DNA from: CAWIVH01 sp963839475
GTDB taxonomy: Bacteria > Acidobacteriota > UBA6911
Direction: 5' to 3'
Length of the DNA stretch: 64,000 nt
NCBI GenBank assembly: GCA_963839475.1
Contig: CAWIVH010000013.1
Span: 930,001 to 994,000 of the forward strand
A program made the position numbers and the translations under genes. This document shows, in pieces, positions 27,110 through 36,107 of this stretch; position 1 is the first letter of the stretch, and each line of letters opens with the position of its first letter. The notes beneath the pieces were generated by a model. That model made no database searches. It worked only from the letters and a program-made list of their open reading frames with translations, and was not told the origin of the DNA.

Positions 27110-29966
27110 GCGTCTGGAAGAGCTGGCCAGCGCCATCGTGGATGGCACTCTCGTCGACTTGCCATCCGTGGAATTTACGGCCAGTGAGGCAGAACGGGCA
27201 GTGATCTGCCAACTGAAGGTGGTGGCGGCAATTGCCGAAATCCACCGCAGCCATCCGGCAGAGGTCACTGCCGCAGGCCCAGGCGTCGCTTCTCCACCCA
27301 AGCCTCTCGATCCCCTCGAGCAATGGGGCCACCTTGAGATATTGGAATTCATCGGACGAGGATCCTTCGGGGAGGTCTATCGCGCCTGGAACACCCGGTT
27401 GGACCGGGAGGTCGCACTCAAGCTGCTATATCCATCCAACGGGCCTCAAGAAACCCTGGAATCTTCTGTCATCAACGAAGGCCGCCTGCTGGCCCGCATC
27501 CAGCATCCGAACGTCGCTGCCATTTATGACGCCGACCGGCTTGACGGCCGTGTCGGCCTCTGGATGGAGTTCGTCCATGGCAGCACGCTCGAGCAAATGC
27601 TCCGCGACGGGCATGTCTTCGAAGAGGCGGAGGTGGTCCAGATCGGCGTCGACTTGTGCCGCGCGCTCGCCGCTGTCCACGACGCAGCGCTGCTCCACCG
27701 TGACATCAAGGCGCAGAATGTCATGCGAGCCGACACCGGCCGGCTGGTGCTGATGGACTTCGGCACAGGCCGCGGACTGGAAGAAGATCCGAGCGCTGTG
27801 CGCGATGTTGCCGGGACGCCGCTCTATCTGGCGCCGGAGATTTTTGCCGGACACGAGGCCACGATACAAAGTGACATCTACAGTGTCGGGATTCTGCTTT
27901 ATCACCTGCTGACGGATTCATACCCGGTCCGCGGCGCGACGATCGGTGATTTGCGCCAGGCCCACGGGCAGGCGGCCAGGCCAGACGTCCGGACTGCATA
28001 TCCCGGCATTTCCGAGAAGTTTGCGCGGGTGCTCGAACGAGCCCTGGATCCTGATCCGGGAGGCCGCCATGACCGCGCAGAATCCATGGCGGCAGCGCTG
28101 GAGGCACTGAGACCGATGCCCTGGCGCGCACAAGGATGGAAGGTGCTGCGCACGTATTGGCTTGCGCTTGGCGCCTTTGCATTGACAGCCATTCTCCTGA
28201 TTTGTTTTCCCGGCGTCTGGCGTGGAGGAGGTTCCCATAAATCGGGTGCCAAAGGCACGAACTCGGGCCTGGCGGTGCCGGGGCCTACCGGAATTAGTTC
28301 GCATCAGATCGAACTCCCCGACATCCTTCTTGAAGCAGGTGCACCCTCTCCCGATGGCAAATACTACACCTATGTGGAGTCGACCGGAGACAACCTTGCT
28401 CTCTACGACTTCAGCAGCGGCGAGAAGCGGCTGCTCACGCACCAGAGCCCGAACGAATCTATGGATTCCGCGGCGGAATCCGTCTTCTCGGCGGATAGCC
28501 GGCAGGTTGCTTACAGCTGGTGGATTCGAGACCGCCAGCAGCTCCGGACGGTCGGGATCGATGGCGGCGAATCGCGGCTTCTCTTCGACAACGATGAGAT
28601 GGGGAGATTGGAGCCCCTGCAATGGTCTCAAGATGGGACCTTGATCCTGGGCTGCCTGAATGGAAAAAACCAAAGTCACACGATTGGCCTTCTATCAGTC
28701 GCCGATGGTTCGCTCCGTTTATTGAAGCCCGTGCCCCGGCAGCCCTTCGCCAGTTTTTCTCCCGACGGCCGTTATGTCGTCTATGATCGCCCCAAAGACG
28801 GCTCGCCAAACGAGAGTGAACTTCACATCCTCGCTGCCGATGGCAGCCAGGATAGTCCACTCCTGACGGGACCATGGGACGATTCGCATCCTCTATGGGT
28901 TCCGGGCGAAAACAGCATTGTTTTTGCGAGCAATCGGACTGGGACTTTTGGCTTATGCAAGGTGCAGGTTTCGGGCGGCAGCGCGGTCGGCAATCCGGTG
29001 ATCGTGAAGAAAGACATGGGACATTTTTCCCCCATCGGTCTGACAAGGCAAGGGGACCTCTTTTACTGGCTGAAGACCGGAGTCATGGATGTCTACGTGG
29101 CCAACATCGACCCGATCAACGGCAAGGTACTGGGTCTCGCAACGAACCCTGCATGCACGTTTCTCGGCTCCAATGCCTCGCCCGACTGGTCGCCCGACGG
29201 CCAATCGCTGGCCTACTTTTCGATCAGGCAGATGTTCGGGCCGAATGCGCGTGTCCTGGTTGTCCAGTCGTTGGCGACTGGATCACAGAGAGAATTCGAA
29301 TTGCGGCTGGCAGATAGGCCCGCACCGCGGTGGTCTCCCGACGGCCGTTCGATCGCATTTCGCTCCGATTTGCGCTTTGGGGATCCCAAGATGCAAATTA
29401 TGGATGTCCAGACCGGTGCTTTGGTGTCGAGCCACAGGATCGCGGCCGATGTTGCCTGGACCCGCGATGGAAGTCAGATGTACTTCATCGTTATCAATCA
29501 GGGCCTGTTTAAGCGGGATGTCAACTCTAAAAGCGAAGCGCTTTTGTTTCGTTTTCCCACCGGTTATACAGCCGGCATGGACGGTATCAGACTCTCGCCC
29601 GACGAACGCTCGATTGAGTTCACTCTTATTGGGAAAGGGGGTGGCCTGCTTTGCATCATCCCATCAAGCGGCGGCGTCCCGCTGGAACTCTTCCGCTCCG
29701 CAAGCAGTCTGCAGCCGGCAGGCTGGTTGCAGGATGGCAGGACGGTTCTTTTCTCCAGCAGGGACCCGACAAGCGATGCGGGCAAGCGAGGTCAGCGGGA
29801 ACTGTGGGCGATCTCGGTGACAGGAGGAGCTCCCTGGCCTTGTGGTCTTGTCATGGACGGCTTGCGCGAGGTCCGTATGCATCCTGACGGGCGTCGCATC
29901 ACGTTTACATCGGGCTGGCCAAACTCGGAACTCTGGATCACCCGCAACCTCCTCGCCCATCGGTAA
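27093..29966 (+). CDS. Ser/Thr protein kinase with transmembrane helix and PD40 beta-propeller
   Basis: 957 residues from GTG 27093 (AGGAG 7 nt upstream). Kinase domain: glycine loop GRGSFGEV at 88-95, Lys110, catalytic HRDIKAQN at 202-209, DFG at 222-224 and APEI. One transmembrane helix follows near 354-374 (YWLALGAFALTAILLI). The outer part of about 550 residues is a TolB/PD40-like propeller with repeats such as FSPDGRYVVYDRPK, WSPDGQSLAYFS and WSPDGRSIAFRS. Kinase inside and propeller in the periplasm is the expected layout. It overlaps the sigma gene, suggesting phosphorylation-based control of that factor (inference). Confidence 0.92.
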   Translation: MQANDERLEELASAIVDGTLVDLPSVEFTASEAERAVICQLKVVAAIAEIHRSHPAEVTAAGPGVASPPKPLDPLEQWGHLEILEFIGRGSFGEVYRAWNTRLDREVALKLLYPSNGPQETLESSVINEGRLLARIQHPNVAAIYDADRLDGRVGLWMEFVHGSTLEQMLRDGHVFEEAEVVQIGVDLCRALAAVHDAALLHRDIKAQNVMRADTGRLVLMDFGTGRGLEEDPSAVRDVAGTPLYLAPEIFAGHEATIQSDIYSVGILLYHLLTDSYPVRGATIGDLRQAHGQAARPDVRTAYPGISEKFARVLERALDPDPGGRHDRAESMAAALEALRPMPWRAQGWKVLRTYWLALGAFALTAILLICFPGVWRGGGSHKSGAKGTNSGLAVPGPTGISSHQIELPDILLEAGAPSPDGKYYTYVESTGDNLALYDFSSGEKRLLTHQSPNESMDSAAESVFSADSRQVAYSWWIRDRQQLRTVGIDGGESRLLFDNDEMGRLEPLQWSQDGTLILGCLNGKNQSHTIGLLSVADGSLRLLKPVPRQPFASFSPDGRYVVYDRPKDGSPNESELHILAADGSQDSPLLTGPWDDSHPLWVPGENSIVFASNRTGTFGLCKVQVSGGSAVGNPVIVKKDMGHFSPIGLTRQGDLFYWLKTGVMDVYVANIDPINGKVLGLATNPACTFLGSNASPDWSPDGQSLAYFSIRQMFGPNARVLVVQSLATGSQREFELRLADRPAPRWSPDGRSIAFRSDLRFGDPKMQIMDVQTGALVSSHRIAADVAWTRDGSQMYFIVINQGLFKRDVNSKSEALLFRFPTGYTAGMDGIRLSPDERSIEFTLIGKGGGLLCIIPSSGGVPLELFRSASSLQPAGWLQDGRTVLFSSRDPTSDAGKRGQRELWAISVTGGAPWPCGLVMDGLREVRMHPDGRRITFTSGWPNSELWITRNLLAHR

Positions 29967-30058
29967 CAACCAAGTGCGCCAGGGGACAACGCCGGTCGCG
30001 GCGGCTCTCAGACGAGGACTGGAATAATGCCGAATTCGGCATAGAAGTCCGCAGCACC

Positions 30059-30184
30059 TGGACTCGCTTGATTAGAAAAACTCCCGAAGCCGACCCTCTG
30101 ACCTGCGCCTGCGGCGCCCGCATGCGCATCGTCTCATTCACAACCAGCCCGCGTGCCATCAACTGAATCCTTCGCCATCACCAT
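30059..30184 (+). pseudogene. IS91-like transposase C-terminal remnant
   Basis: An uninitiated fragment reads WTRLIRKTPEADPLTCACGA, then RMRIVSFTTSPRAIN, an in-frame TGA (30164-30166), and ILRHHH. This matches the C-terminal end typical of IS91-type transposases (WARLI-K-YEVDPL-CP-CG-MRII-F-I-KIL-HL). The rest of the gene is absent. It abuts repeat R1, hinting that R may be the end of the same element. Confidence 0.6.
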
Positions 30185-30255
30185 AGCGAGCGTTCGACGG
30201 CGGTCGGATGATGAATCCTCGCCGCGGAGAAGGCAGCTTATCCCGCTTATCCATA
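30185..30255. repeat. Dispersed repeat R, copy R1 (short)
   Basis: Contains the core CGGCGGTCGGAT, CCTCGCCGCGG, GGCAGCTTATCCCGCTTATC shared with R2-R5. Only the right-hand half of the longer copies is present. It separates the transposase remnant from the end of the winged-helix regulator gene. Confidence 0.6.
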
Positions 30256-30258
30256 ACA

Positions 30259-32430
30259 CTAGAACGGCCAGACTCGGGCCAGCCAGGACACGGCAGGCTT
30301 GAGACCTTCGAAAATCCAGATCTCTTCCCGCGGCCGGAGCACGCTGTATACCACTTTTGTACCGTCCCGGGTCAGCGACAGCCTCCGGGCGGGCTCGGCA
30401 TGATTGAACGGCATTTCCGGTCCAAGATCCCGCAAAACACGCGTTGCTGCCGTGTCGATCTCGATTCTGACCAGAGCCCGGTCACGATAGCGGACCTGGT
30501 AAAGCGCCTTACCATCCCGCGCCCAGGCCACAGCCCCGGGTTCTCCTATTTTGCGGCTGGAACTTCCATCGGGCCTTACGAGTATGAGTTGGTTTCGGGA
30601 ATCGCCGCACGCAATCCAATCCCCTGCGGGAGACCATTCGGGTAAGATCATTTCCAAACCCGCCCCCCTCATCTGTTCGAGCAAGTCCACCGGATTGCCG
30701 GATCCGTCTGATCGTACTTTTGCCAGATGGTTTATGCCGCCAACATCCATGACAAAAGACAGCCATTTCCCATCAGGCGACCACGCGGGGGCGAACAGGA
30801 TTGGCGCCTGAACCACTATCTTTGGCAGCTCCTCTCCTGAAACCGGCGCGATGAAAATCCCGGACTGAGAAGGGGACGAAAATCCGCGAAAGGCAATCCA
30901 ACGGCCGTCGGGTGAAAAAACAGGGGCCGCAGTTATGCTCGGGACAGGTCTTCCATCCGATAACAAAGGTCGATCCGCACCAGTCCCCAGATCGCGGATG
31001 AAAATCCGATAAGGGCCGGTACGATTTGACAGATACGCTACCTGGTCCGTCGAGGAGGAACAGGAGGGCATCTCCTCCGAAACGGAACTGTTGAGAACCG
31101 GTTCCATGGGATCGCCGTTCAAAGGCACCGCAATCACATCGGTATGGGAAAGCCCTGCCTCATAAACGATCGAGGTCCCATCGGGCGAGAGACTGGGGTA
31201 GCCGGGCGATCGATCAACGGCAGCCGCCACCCAGATTTTTCCGGTTCTAGTGTCGCCAAAATTGAGTTCCTCCGGCGAACCGGCAAAAAAAGCAACATGG
31301 CGCGAATCGGGCATCCAGGCAAAGCGGGGGAGAGGCGCAATCCGCAAATGCTGGAAAATTCGTTTGGGAGTCCCCTCCGGCCATGGCAGCAGCCAAAACT
31401 GTATGCCCCCGGCAGGTAGAACCAAGGAGAGAAAGATATGCCGGCCGTCGGGGGCAAACGCAAGCGTTGGGCGATTGTAATAATCGCGCGATACGAAGGG
31501 CTCAGGCTGGTACGGCCTGCGCGGAGCCTCCGGGGGGCTCGCGGTCCAAACCCTCCAACCCGAACCGTCGACGCCCAGGGTCACCAATGTTCTGCCGTCC
31601 GGTGAAATCGTGGCAGTGGAAGTTGCCTCCTGAATGAAGACAGGTTCACCGCCTGCGGCCGATACCCTGAATAAAGAGGTCGGTCGATTTATCCTATTCA
31701 AGAAAAAGTAAATGAAATTCGAATCCGGGCTCCAGAAAGGAAACTGCCTTTCCGTAAGCATGAGGTCCAAACCGGTTATCGGTCTGGCGTTGGACTCCCG
31801 TACCCCCTTCACCCAAAGCCTGCGATTCCCGTCCCGCTCCCCGATGAAAGCGATCCGGCTGCCATCCGGCGACCATGCCGGATACATTTGGGCAGGTTCA
31901 TCCACGGCGAAGGGCCGGATTCGTTTGTCGGCCGATACGGATGGATGTGCTCTCCGGGAAATCCATGGGATCGGCGCCGCAATAATCAGCAGCGCGGCAA
32001 CGGACGCGATCAGGATCCTGATCCTTTTTTGTGGATCGGCGGAACCCGGTTTGATAATTCCGTTTTGAAGCTGGTCTACGCTCAATTCCACCACCGGAGC
32101 GATAAACCTGTATCCCCTCTTGGGAAGGGTCTCGAGATAATCCGTCTCTCCGTCCCCATTCCTAAGCGTGCGCCGGAGCACCGAGAGATTCTGTGTTAGA
32201 TTCGACTCCTCTACAAAGCTGTCGGGCCAGATCGCACTCATGAGTTCGTCTTTGCCCACGATCCGATGGCGGTTCTGCACCAGCAAGACCAGAATCTCGT
32301 AAACCTTCGGGGTTAGAGGGATTTGATTTCCATCCTTTGACAGAGCCATTAAGGACAGGTCGAGAACATACGGTCCAAACAGGTACTTTTTCGCGTTTGC
32401 CGGCTCGGGAGCTTTCACCTGATCGAGCAT
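30259..32430 (-). CDS. Winged-helix (OmpR/CadC-type) regulator fused to a PD40 beta-propeller
   Basis: 723 residues from ATG 32430 (GAGAAGG about 9 nt upstream); TTG 32466 is a longer option. The DNA-binding domain (about 15-115) reads FGPYVLDLSLMALSKDG, LTPKVYEILVLLVQNRHRIV and TLPKRGYRFIAPV. One transmembrane helix follows (IRILIASVAALLIIAAPIPW). The remaining 550 or so residues are PD40/TolB repeats (YPAWSPDGSRIAFIGERDG, FAPDGRHIFLSL, WSPDGKWLSFVMD). This ToxR/CadC-like layout couples an exported propeller to DNA binding. The genes regulated are unknown; the divergent secreted protein at 32741 is a candidate. Confidence 0.88.
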   Translation of the reverse strand: MLDQVKAPEPANAKKYLFGPYVLDLSLMALSKDGNQIPLTPKVYEILVLLVQNRHRIVGKDELMSAIWPDSFVEESNLTQNLSVLRRTLRNGDGETDYLETLPKRGYRFIAPVVELSVDQLQNGIIKPGSADPQKRIRILIASVAALLIIAAPIPWISRRAHPSVSADKRIRPFAVDEPAQMYPAWSPDGSRIAFIGERDGNRRLWVKGVRESNARPITGLDLMLTERQFPFWSPDSNFIYFFLNRINRPTSLFRVSAAGGEPVFIQEATSTATISPDGRTLVTLGVDGSGWRVWTASPPEAPRRPYQPEPFVSRDYYNRPTLAFAPDGRHIFLSLVLPAGGIQFWLLPWPEGTPKRIFQHLRIAPLPRFAWMPDSRHVAFFAGSPEELNFGDTRTGKIWVAAAVDRSPGYPSLSPDGTSIVYEAGLSHTDVIAVPLNGDPMEPVLNSSVSEEMPSCSSSTDQVAYLSNRTGPYRIFIRDLGTGADRPLLSDGRPVPSITAAPVFSPDGRWIAFRGFSSPSQSGIFIAPVSGEELPKIVVQAPILFAPAWSPDGKWLSFVMDVGGINHLAKVRSDGSGNPVDLLEQMRGAGLEMILPEWSPAGDWIACGDSRNQLILVRPDGSSSRKIGEPGAVAWARDGKALYQVRYRDRALVRIEIDTAATRVLRDLGPEMPFNHAEPARRLSLTRDGTKVVYSVLRPREEIWIFEGLKPAVSWLARVWPF

Positions 32431-32740
32431 CTCAGTGAACCTTCTCAGATAGCTGACGCTAAACAAGTGTAATGAAAAGAATTCTACTATGAACGGAATT
32501 CCTGAAGATACGGATTCTGGCAGGTCTCATGAAAGGACCCGGATGGAATATTAGGAAATTTTTATATATTTTTTTTGTATTTTTTAAGACTTTGATGACA
32601 CCCCTCGACTAACTCTCCGTATCGCAAACTACTGATCGCGCGACAATGGGTCGCACTGATCTAAATATTCTGCGCCGAATTTCTCGAGTCGGGCGCAATG
32701 GGTCTATTTTAAAACCAGAAGATATAGGGAGAGGTTTAAT
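32431..32740. promoter_or_regulatory. Divergent regulatory region
   Basis: 310 bp between the winged-helix regulator and the secreted protein gene. It contains a very AT-rich stretch at about 32557-32590 (runs of T with TATATA), typical of a promoter or bent DNA. The ribosome-binding site GGGAGAGG lies just before ATG 32741. No repeat or RNA gene is seen. Control of either flank by the regulator is only inferred. Confidence 0.4.
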
Positions 32741-33376
32741 ATGCACAAGCTGATGAAATTATTGGTTCTAACCGTTTGTGTCAGTTTTCTGTTCCTGATC
32801 CCGGCCCCGGCTCAGGACAAAAACAACGACTGTCAGACCCTGCGGCTGCTCCTGCAGGCCGATTTGAACTTTTTCCGCCCCTTCCCGGGCATCGGCTGGT
32901 CCGGCACGGTTCGAGGATTCCTCGATGCCGCACCGGTGCGGGGCACCCTCTTTTATATGCCGCCCGACAGGCCTAAGGATACAGAACAGCACGGTCAGAC
33001 CGGGCATGAATACAACAGCAGGGCGGTGTTCGATCTCGGATCCGACGGGAGTTTCGTGACCGATTATACGAACGCGGTATTTCAAACCACGCCGCTGGTA
33101 TCGCCCCATTTCTATTATCCGCCGATAGGTGAAAATGTCTGGGGCCATTATTCCGCCACTGCTAAAATTGTGCCGGACCTCAAGACTTATGACATCGGGG
33201 ACCCCTGGTACGATCCCGCGTCGGAATTCGTCCCTACAACCGGACGGTTTGTCAACGCAACCGGCAACATTTCCATTAACGGGATCTTTATAGGAGATTC
33301 GCCTGACCCATCGGATGCCGGAATATGGAATGCGGAAATTACCGGGAAGCTCTGCAAGGTCGCTCCCAAGCCGTAA
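32741..33376 (+). CDS. Secreted hypothetical protein
   Basis: 211 residues with a signal peptide (LLVLTVCVSFLFLIPAPAQ). The mature protein has two cysteines, one near the mature N terminus (NDCQTLR) and one near the C terminus (GKLCKVAPK), which may pair. The body is rich in Tyr, Pro and Gly (YPPIGENVWGHYSATAKIV, GDSPDPSDAGIWNAEITGK) and probably beta. No family recognised. The ribosome-binding site is good. Divergent from the winged-helix-PD40 regulator. Confidence 0.72.
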   Translation: MHKLMKLLVLTVCVSFLFLIPAPAQDKNNDCQTLRLLLQADLNFFRPFPGIGWSGTVRGFLDAAPVRGTLFYMPPDRPKDTEQHGQTGHEYNSRAVFDLGSDGSFVTDYTNAVFQTTPLVSPHFYYPPIGENVWGHYSATAKIVPDLKTYDIGDPWYDPASEFVPTTGRFVNATGNISINGIFIGDSPDPSDAGIWNAEITGKLCKVAPKP

Positions 33377-33395
33377 GGGTTAACCTTTCGATTAC

Positions 33396-33445
33396 GCCTG
33401 AGCCGCTGACTTATTCGCCCATACGTGAGTCAGCGGCTTTCAGGC
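33396..33445 (+). terminator. Strong hairpin after the secreted protein gene
   Basis: GCCTGA (33396-33401) and GCCGCTGACT (33402-33411) pair perfectly with AGTCAGCGGC (33428-33437) and TCAGGC (33440-33445), a 16-bp stem with a 2-nt bulge and 16-nt loop, 20 bp after the stop at 33376. No T-run follows, so it may be a Rho-assisted or stabilising hairpin rather than a classical terminator. Confidence 0.55.
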
Positions 33446-33525
33446 GGTCCAGGCCCTTCGGAACGAGCTGCGTTACGGATGCGGACCGGGGCTCTATTTG
33501 AAATTTCGCCCTTGTGCTTTTCCGC

Positions 33526-33903
33526 CTATTCTCCAATGATTTTAATCATGATCCGCTTCTTTCGCCGCCCGTTGAATTCCCCGTAGAATATCTGTTCCTA
33601 CGGTCCAAAATCCAAGGCCCCGTTTGTGACGGCGGCGACGACCTCACTTCCCATGATCTGCCGCTTGTGGTGAGCGTCGCCATTGTCTTCGCCGGTGCGG
33701 TTATGGTGATAGCGCTGTGTGCCGGAGTCAAACGGGGCGAGTTGCTCCAGCCAACGGGCGTAGTCTTCGTGAAGGCCCGGTTCATCGTCGTTTAGAAATA
33801 CGCTTGCGGTAATATGCATCGCATTGCAGAGAAGAAGACCCTCCCGGATTCCACTATCTCGAAGCGCAGCGTTGACCTCCGGGGTAATGTTCCGAAAAGC
33901 CAT
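33526..33903 (-). pseudogene. yjbQ: YjbQ/UPF0047 family, amber codon and lost 5' end
   Basis: Family motifs are unmistakable: FRNITPEVNAALRDSGIREG, MHITASVFLNDDEPGLHEDY, HHNRTGEDNGDAHHKRQI and GALDFGP. An in-frame TAG (33598-33600) stands where the family has Trp, then reading continues in the same frame with EQIFYGEFNGRRKKRIMIK to a stop at 33526. The N terminus before MAFRN (ATG 33903) is replaced by repeat R2, so at least the first strand is missing. Possibly the gene was cut by insertion of R and is now decaying. The YjbQ role is unclear even when intact. Confidence 0.85.
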
Positions 33904-33909
33904 TCGGCT

Positions 33910-34131
33910 GCAATAAGCAGGGGTGTGCCTAAAAGCCGCATGCGGATGCGCGGTTCCGGTGCATAATTTGACTCGAGTTGAGGCGCAGACGTCGTAGGCA
34001 ACATATTTCATCTTATCAGCAGCTGATCCAGGCGCGCGCGGCGGGCACACCGGCCAGCCGGCGGCGAAATTCGGCAGCTTATCCCGCTTATCCATGGGAA
34101 GACCGTGTGTAGTGCGTGTGTAGTAACTGAT
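33910..34131. repeat. Dispersed repeat R, copy R2
   Basis: Shared blocks: GGATGCGCGGTTCCGGTG (near 33951), TTGAGGCGCAGACGT, AGGCAACATATT, GGCAGCTTATCCCGCTTATC and finally GTGTAGTGCGTGTGTAGTAA. The same blocks in the same order occur in R3, R4 and R5. It begins at the yjbQ remnant's start codon and ends 126 bp before att copy B. Confidence 0.7.
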
Positions 34132-34257
34132 CGAAGTTCAGGTCAGGTTGCCGACGTTCAGCGAGGTGCAAAAAGGGCAGGGAAGCGGGCTCAAGCCCTT
34201 TGTTTACAGGACACTGGTGAACATTCGCGGAATACGGGCGAACCGGCGGGCGGAGAA

Positions 34258-34281
34258 TTCGAATCCTCTCGCCCCGACCAC
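34258..34281 (+). repeat. att copy B: tRNA-Pro 3'-end duplicate
   Basis: 24 bp identical to the end of tRNA-Pro(CGG), without the 5' half of a tRNA. The similarity continues, diverged, to about 34383, including a hairpin (CACGGACGGCC at 34322-34332 with GGCCATCCGTG at 34340-34350, one mismatch) and the GTGTAGTGGCGTGTGTAGTA motif. Interpreted as an internal att junction. Confidence 0.8.
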
Positions 34282-34306
34282 TTCCTATAAATTCAATCCT
34301 TTAGAG

Positions 34307-34732
34307 TCAATCGTTTGCAGGCACGGACGGCCAAAAGGCGGCCATCCGTGTGTAGTGGCGTGTGTAGTAACTGAAAACCAACTGCGAATCGCGACATTTT
34401 CGGGGCATTTCCAACAGAAATAAAGCCGCATGACGGCGCTTTGGCTTTTCGATCGGCGACAGACTCAGCTTGAGCCCGAGGGGACTCAGGATGCGGTTGA
34501 TCGTTGCCTGGGTGGGGTTATGGCGCGGATGGATGGCTCGCAAGAGATTCGGACTTTCCATGCCGATCTTTGCGGCGAATTCCTTGACTCCCGTAGCGCG
34601 CACGACCTTACCGAGCGCATCCTGCAGCGGAATGCCCTCTTCAATTGCGGCCATGAGAAATTCCCGGGCGAATTTTCGGTTTCGAAGATCCTCGGCCAGC
34701 CCCTTGTTCCAATCCTTAGTGCGTCTTGCCAT
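34307..34732 (-). CDS. higA: HigA-like helix-turn-helix antitoxin
   Basis: 141 residues from ATG 34732. The conserved part is MARRTKDWNKGLAEDLRNRK, then an XRE-type helix-turn-helix (GVKEFAAKIGMESPNLLRAI) and NPTQATINRILSPLGLKL, as in chromosomal HigA/addiction-module antidotes. After PIEKPKRRHAA the last 35 or so residues are translated from the att-B flanking repeat and are probably a junk extension after loss of the original stop. The upstream toxin gene overlaps it by 17 nt, the usual higBA order. Confidence 0.8.
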   Translation of the reverse strand: MARRTKDWNKGLAEDLRNRKFAREFLMAAIEEGIPLQDALGKVVRATGVKEFAAKIGMESPNLLRAIHPRHNPTQATINRILSPLGLKLSLSPIEKPKRRHAALFLLEMPRKCRDSQLVFSYYTRHYTRMAAFWPSVPAND

Positions 34733-35048
34733 ATTGCGTTGCCTCCAGGTGTTCTTTCCAAAGTTGCCGCGCCTTTCGGACATCTCCTGTCTGGGATGGT
34801 TTGTCGCCGCCCAGGAGAAGCAGAATTATGGAAAGGCCTTCTTTCCCGAAATAAATCCGGTACCCATGGCCAAACATAACGCGGGCTTCCTACACGCCTT
34901 CACCAACGGATTTGTGATCACCGAGGTTGCCCACTTCAAAGCGGAAAATCCTCGCCTGAATGCGAGCTTGGACCCGTATATCAAGGCCGTGAAGCCATTT
35001 GCGGAAGTAGCTTATGCCATCGGCTGAGAGATATTCCCTTATGGTCAG
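34716..35048 (-). pseudogene. higB: HigB/RelE-type toxin interrupted by an amber codon
   Basis: Reads in one frame as REYLSADGISYFRKWLHGLD, RIFRFEVGNLGDHKSVGEGV, then TAG (34890-34892), then EARVMFGHGYRIYFGKEG and LLLLGGDKPSQTGDVRKARQ to a stop at 34716. This is the phage-derived Gp49-like/HigB toxin family. Apart from the amber codon the frame is intact, including the GYRIYF and GGDK motifs. A proper ATG/GTG start is not visible; CTG 35048 is given as a limit. Probably inactive. Confidence 0.78.
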
Positions 35049-35066
35049 CTTTATCGGAAAACTTAT

Positions 35067-35082
35067 TTATCATATATGATAA
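35067..35082. promoter_or_regulatory. Perfect palindrome upstream of higBA
   Basis: TTATCATATATGATAA is a perfect 16-bp palindrome located about 20 bp before the beginning of the higB reading frame on the minus strand, in an AT-rich promoter-like stretch. HigA-type antitoxins bind such operators to repress their own operon, so this is the likely HigA site (inference). Confidence 0.6.
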
Positions 35083-35310
35083 TAATTCTCAAAGATTAAT
35101 CGGACAGTTCACGGTCGGTGTGAACCGAACGGACCCGAATGTACTATGCGAGTGAGTCAGTGGTCCTGCAATGCTGTTGCCTCAGATGCCACGGAGCGAT
35201 GGCCGCAAGGTGTTGAGGATTTGGCTGCCATTGATTGGTTTACTATTGGACCATTGCTCCTTCGTCGATTTCCGAAGTGATGAGGAGTGCCTTTATCAGG
35301 GACTTCGGTT

Positions 35311-36107
35311 CTAGCGCCGCTGCGGCGCGGTTGAGCTCCTGGCGGCGCGGTTGAGCTCCTGGCGGCGGATATGGGAATAGCGCTTTACGACCTGGGCCGA
35401 GATATGCCCGACCTGGGCGCGGATGTCGCGACCGGCAGTCCGGCCTCCTGCATCTGAGAGAATGCCCTGCGGCGACCATCGTAGAACCACGACCCCTCCA
35501 GCCCCGCTTCCTTCAGGATCTCGTTCCATTGCCGCGCATATTTCGTCATGGGACGCGTAGGATCCAGTGGCGGCTGGTTTTTCCGGAACCGGCCGCGAGG
35601 ATGGTATGGAAAGACATAGTGCTCTGGTTCGGCGATTCTGAGAAGAGTTGCCTGATCGAGCAGCATCTGGAGCGCCCCAAGGCAGGTCTCGTTAAGCGAG
35701 GGGTATCGCCAGCCAGCCGGGGTATTCGATCGCATGATCGTCAGGAATTTCTTCTGCCAGTTGATGTCGCGCCACCTCAGCTCTAAGCTCTCGCAGGGGT
35801 GCATGCCGCAATAATGGCAGAGGACCAGCAGGAAGTATGTCCACCGGTACTTCGGGTTGGATTGGGCGACCATGAAAAGACGGACCTGTTTGTCCTGGTC
35901 CAGCGCCGCGCGGCTGAAGAAAGAGCGACATGGTGGTGATAGTTTTGCCGGAAATGCCCTCGGCTCCTGTAACATACTATTTCCGCACACTGCTATCGTG
36001 GAAGCAAACCGCATTGTAATTCGGAGATTTTCGCACAATTCTATCAAGTGGTCGGCTGAGGCGAGGGATTCCCTTCGGTTCGCGGCGGCCTTCCGGGTCG
36101 TGGTCAT
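35311..36107 (-). pseudogene. Tyrosine recombinase (phage integrase) remnant
   Basis: The frame at 36107-35385 carries a catalytic-core-like segment: YFLLVLCHYCGMHPCESLEL, ELRWRDINWQKKFLTI and WFYDGRRRAFSQMQEAGLPV. After a frameshift near 35450 the box III sequence VGHISAQVVKRYSHIRRQ, with the presumed nucleophile Tyr, continues in another frame. Box I has His where Arg is expected (GMHP) and box II reads YDGRR instead of HxLRR, so catalytic residues are lost. A 20-bp tandem duplication (35322-35361) lies at the 3' end. It is probably the integrase that once moved one of these modules. Confidence 0.8.

Noticed and set aside
30027..30042. Perfect palindrome ATGCCGAATTCGGCAT as an operator
   Set aside because: It lies inside IS remnant sequence with no promoter or gene start nearby; probably incidental.
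33598..34892. Pyrrolysine or other amber recoding
   Set aside because: The genes involved are truncated or in a decaying island, and intact neighbours give no hint of recoding; ordinary pseudogene decay is simpler.
34470..35027. 185-codon plus-strand frame
   Set aside because: Antisense to higA and the higB remnant, whose motifs are unmistakable on the minus strand.
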